Positions 23,176-23,477 of a stretch of 23,477 nt of DNA are shown here, piece after piece (the stretch's first letter is position 1; every line of letters begins with the position of its first letter). Location: the NCBI GenBank assembly GCA_964455375.1, contig CAYVXE010000067.1, positions 1 through 23,477 of the forward strand, in the 5' to 3' direction. The translations under genes and the position numbers were made by a program. The notes under the pieces were generated by a model, which was given only the letters and a program-made list of their open reading frames with translations, was not told where the DNA came from and ran no database searches. This DNA comes from CAYVXE01 sp964455375. GTDB lineage: Bacteria > Zhuqueibacterota > Zhuqueibacteria > Oceanimicrobiales > Oceanimicrobiaceae.

Positions 23176-23477
23176 ATGAAGACAAAATATGATTACAAAG
23201 TTCTTCTGACCGGTTTGCTTTCGTTTGGTCTGTTTGGAATCCTTTTGGCCTGTAGTGGAAAAAAGGTATTAAATGAGGATGCCAAAAAAGCAGAGATCGT
23301 CCTGACCACAAGCGACCATGTCGCTATTAAAGCCACGGTTCTTCGCCCTTTGAATACCTCTGAAAAACGACCGGCAGTCATTCTGATTCATCAGGGTGGG
23401 TCGGACAGAAGCGAATGGAACCCGTACCTGGATTCCTTGCTGAGAAAAAAATACATCGTTTTAGCTTATGATGTGCG
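23176..23477 (+). CDS. Lipoprotein alpha/beta hydrolase, N-terminal part
   Basis: An ATG at 23176, four bases after GAGG, opens a frame that runs off the right edge with about 100 residues visible. It starts MKTKYDYKVLL and has a signal sequence with lipobox LLAC, so the product should be anchored to a membrane. After a short linker comes the start of an alpha/beta-hydrolase domain: VLRPLNTSEKRPAVILIHQGG (the HxGG oxyanion segment), then DRSEWNPYLDSLLRKKYIVL and AYDVR. This is the pattern of dienelactone-hydrolase or acyl-peptidase-like enzymes. The catalytic nucleophile lies outside the window. It is divergent from the dehydrogenase gene across a 214-bp gap in which no clear plus-strand promoter is seen. 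Confidence 0.8.
   Translation, partial: MKTKYDYKVLLTGLLSFGLFGILLACSGKKVLNEDAKKAEIVLTTSDHVAIKATVLRPLNTSEKRPAVILIHQGGSDRSEWNPYLDSLLRKKYIVLAYDV

Overview
The window comes from a Gram-negative-type (two-membrane) bacterium. The evidence is two Wzi-like outer-membrane barrels, a TonB-dependent receptor with an N-terminal carboxypeptidase-regulatory-like domain, several lipoproteins or signal peptides, and a periplasmic HtrA/DegP protease. The archaeal/eukaryotic-type prolyl-tRNA synthetase, PEGA domains, the Bacteroidota-style Wzi proteins and the 'TGTCATTTCGA / CACCTTGAGC' dispersed repeats fit the FCB superphylum or a neighbour (Calditrichota- or KSB1-like). That placement is inference, because no marker gene in the window settles it. 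The DNA is moderately AT-leaning and nothing looks like an integrated phage, IS element or CRISPR array.

Layout. Positions 1-1041 (minus) hold the first codons of a possible metallo-beta-lactamase-fold protein downstream of a pentapeptide-repeat protein with a zinc-finger-like N-terminus. Positions 1042-1497 are gene-free and packed with palindromes. Positions 1498-3867 (minus) are proS-era, with their own strong promoter and a terminator-like hairpin in the leader. Positions 4003-6918 (minus) encode a 971-residue membrane-anchored pseudokinase with two PEGA domains. Positions 6919-7348 contain what looks like a free-standing ~110-nt small RNA (promoter, stem-loops, intrinsic terminator). Positions 7349-9005 (plus) are the thiamine genes thiS-thiG-thiE/tenI, followed by a small orphan gene.

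Positions 9388-14915 (minus) form a cell-envelope block: Wzi-like barrel 1, a decayed fragment of a Wzi paralogue, alanine racemase, an aminoacyl-tRNA-protein-transferase-like protein lacking the family's cysteine cluster, and Wzi-like barrel 2. The last three genes are tightly coupled. A repeat element (15021-15112) separates this block from a lipoprotein plus TonB-dependent receptor operon (18171-15121, minus). Then come an EamA-type transporter (plus, apparently with a CTG start), a ferredoxin-reductase-like flavoprotein, HtrA, a saccharopine/lysine-6-dehydrogenase-like enzyme (all minus), and the start of a lipoprotein alpha/beta hydrolase (plus) that runs off the window.

The most noteworthy items are the orphan small RNA, the catalytically dead kinase-PEGA protein, the tRNA-transferase-like gene coupled to alr and wzi, the Wzi gene remnant, the possible proS leader attenuator, and the palindrome cluster. 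All similarity statements come from reading the sequence; no database search was run.
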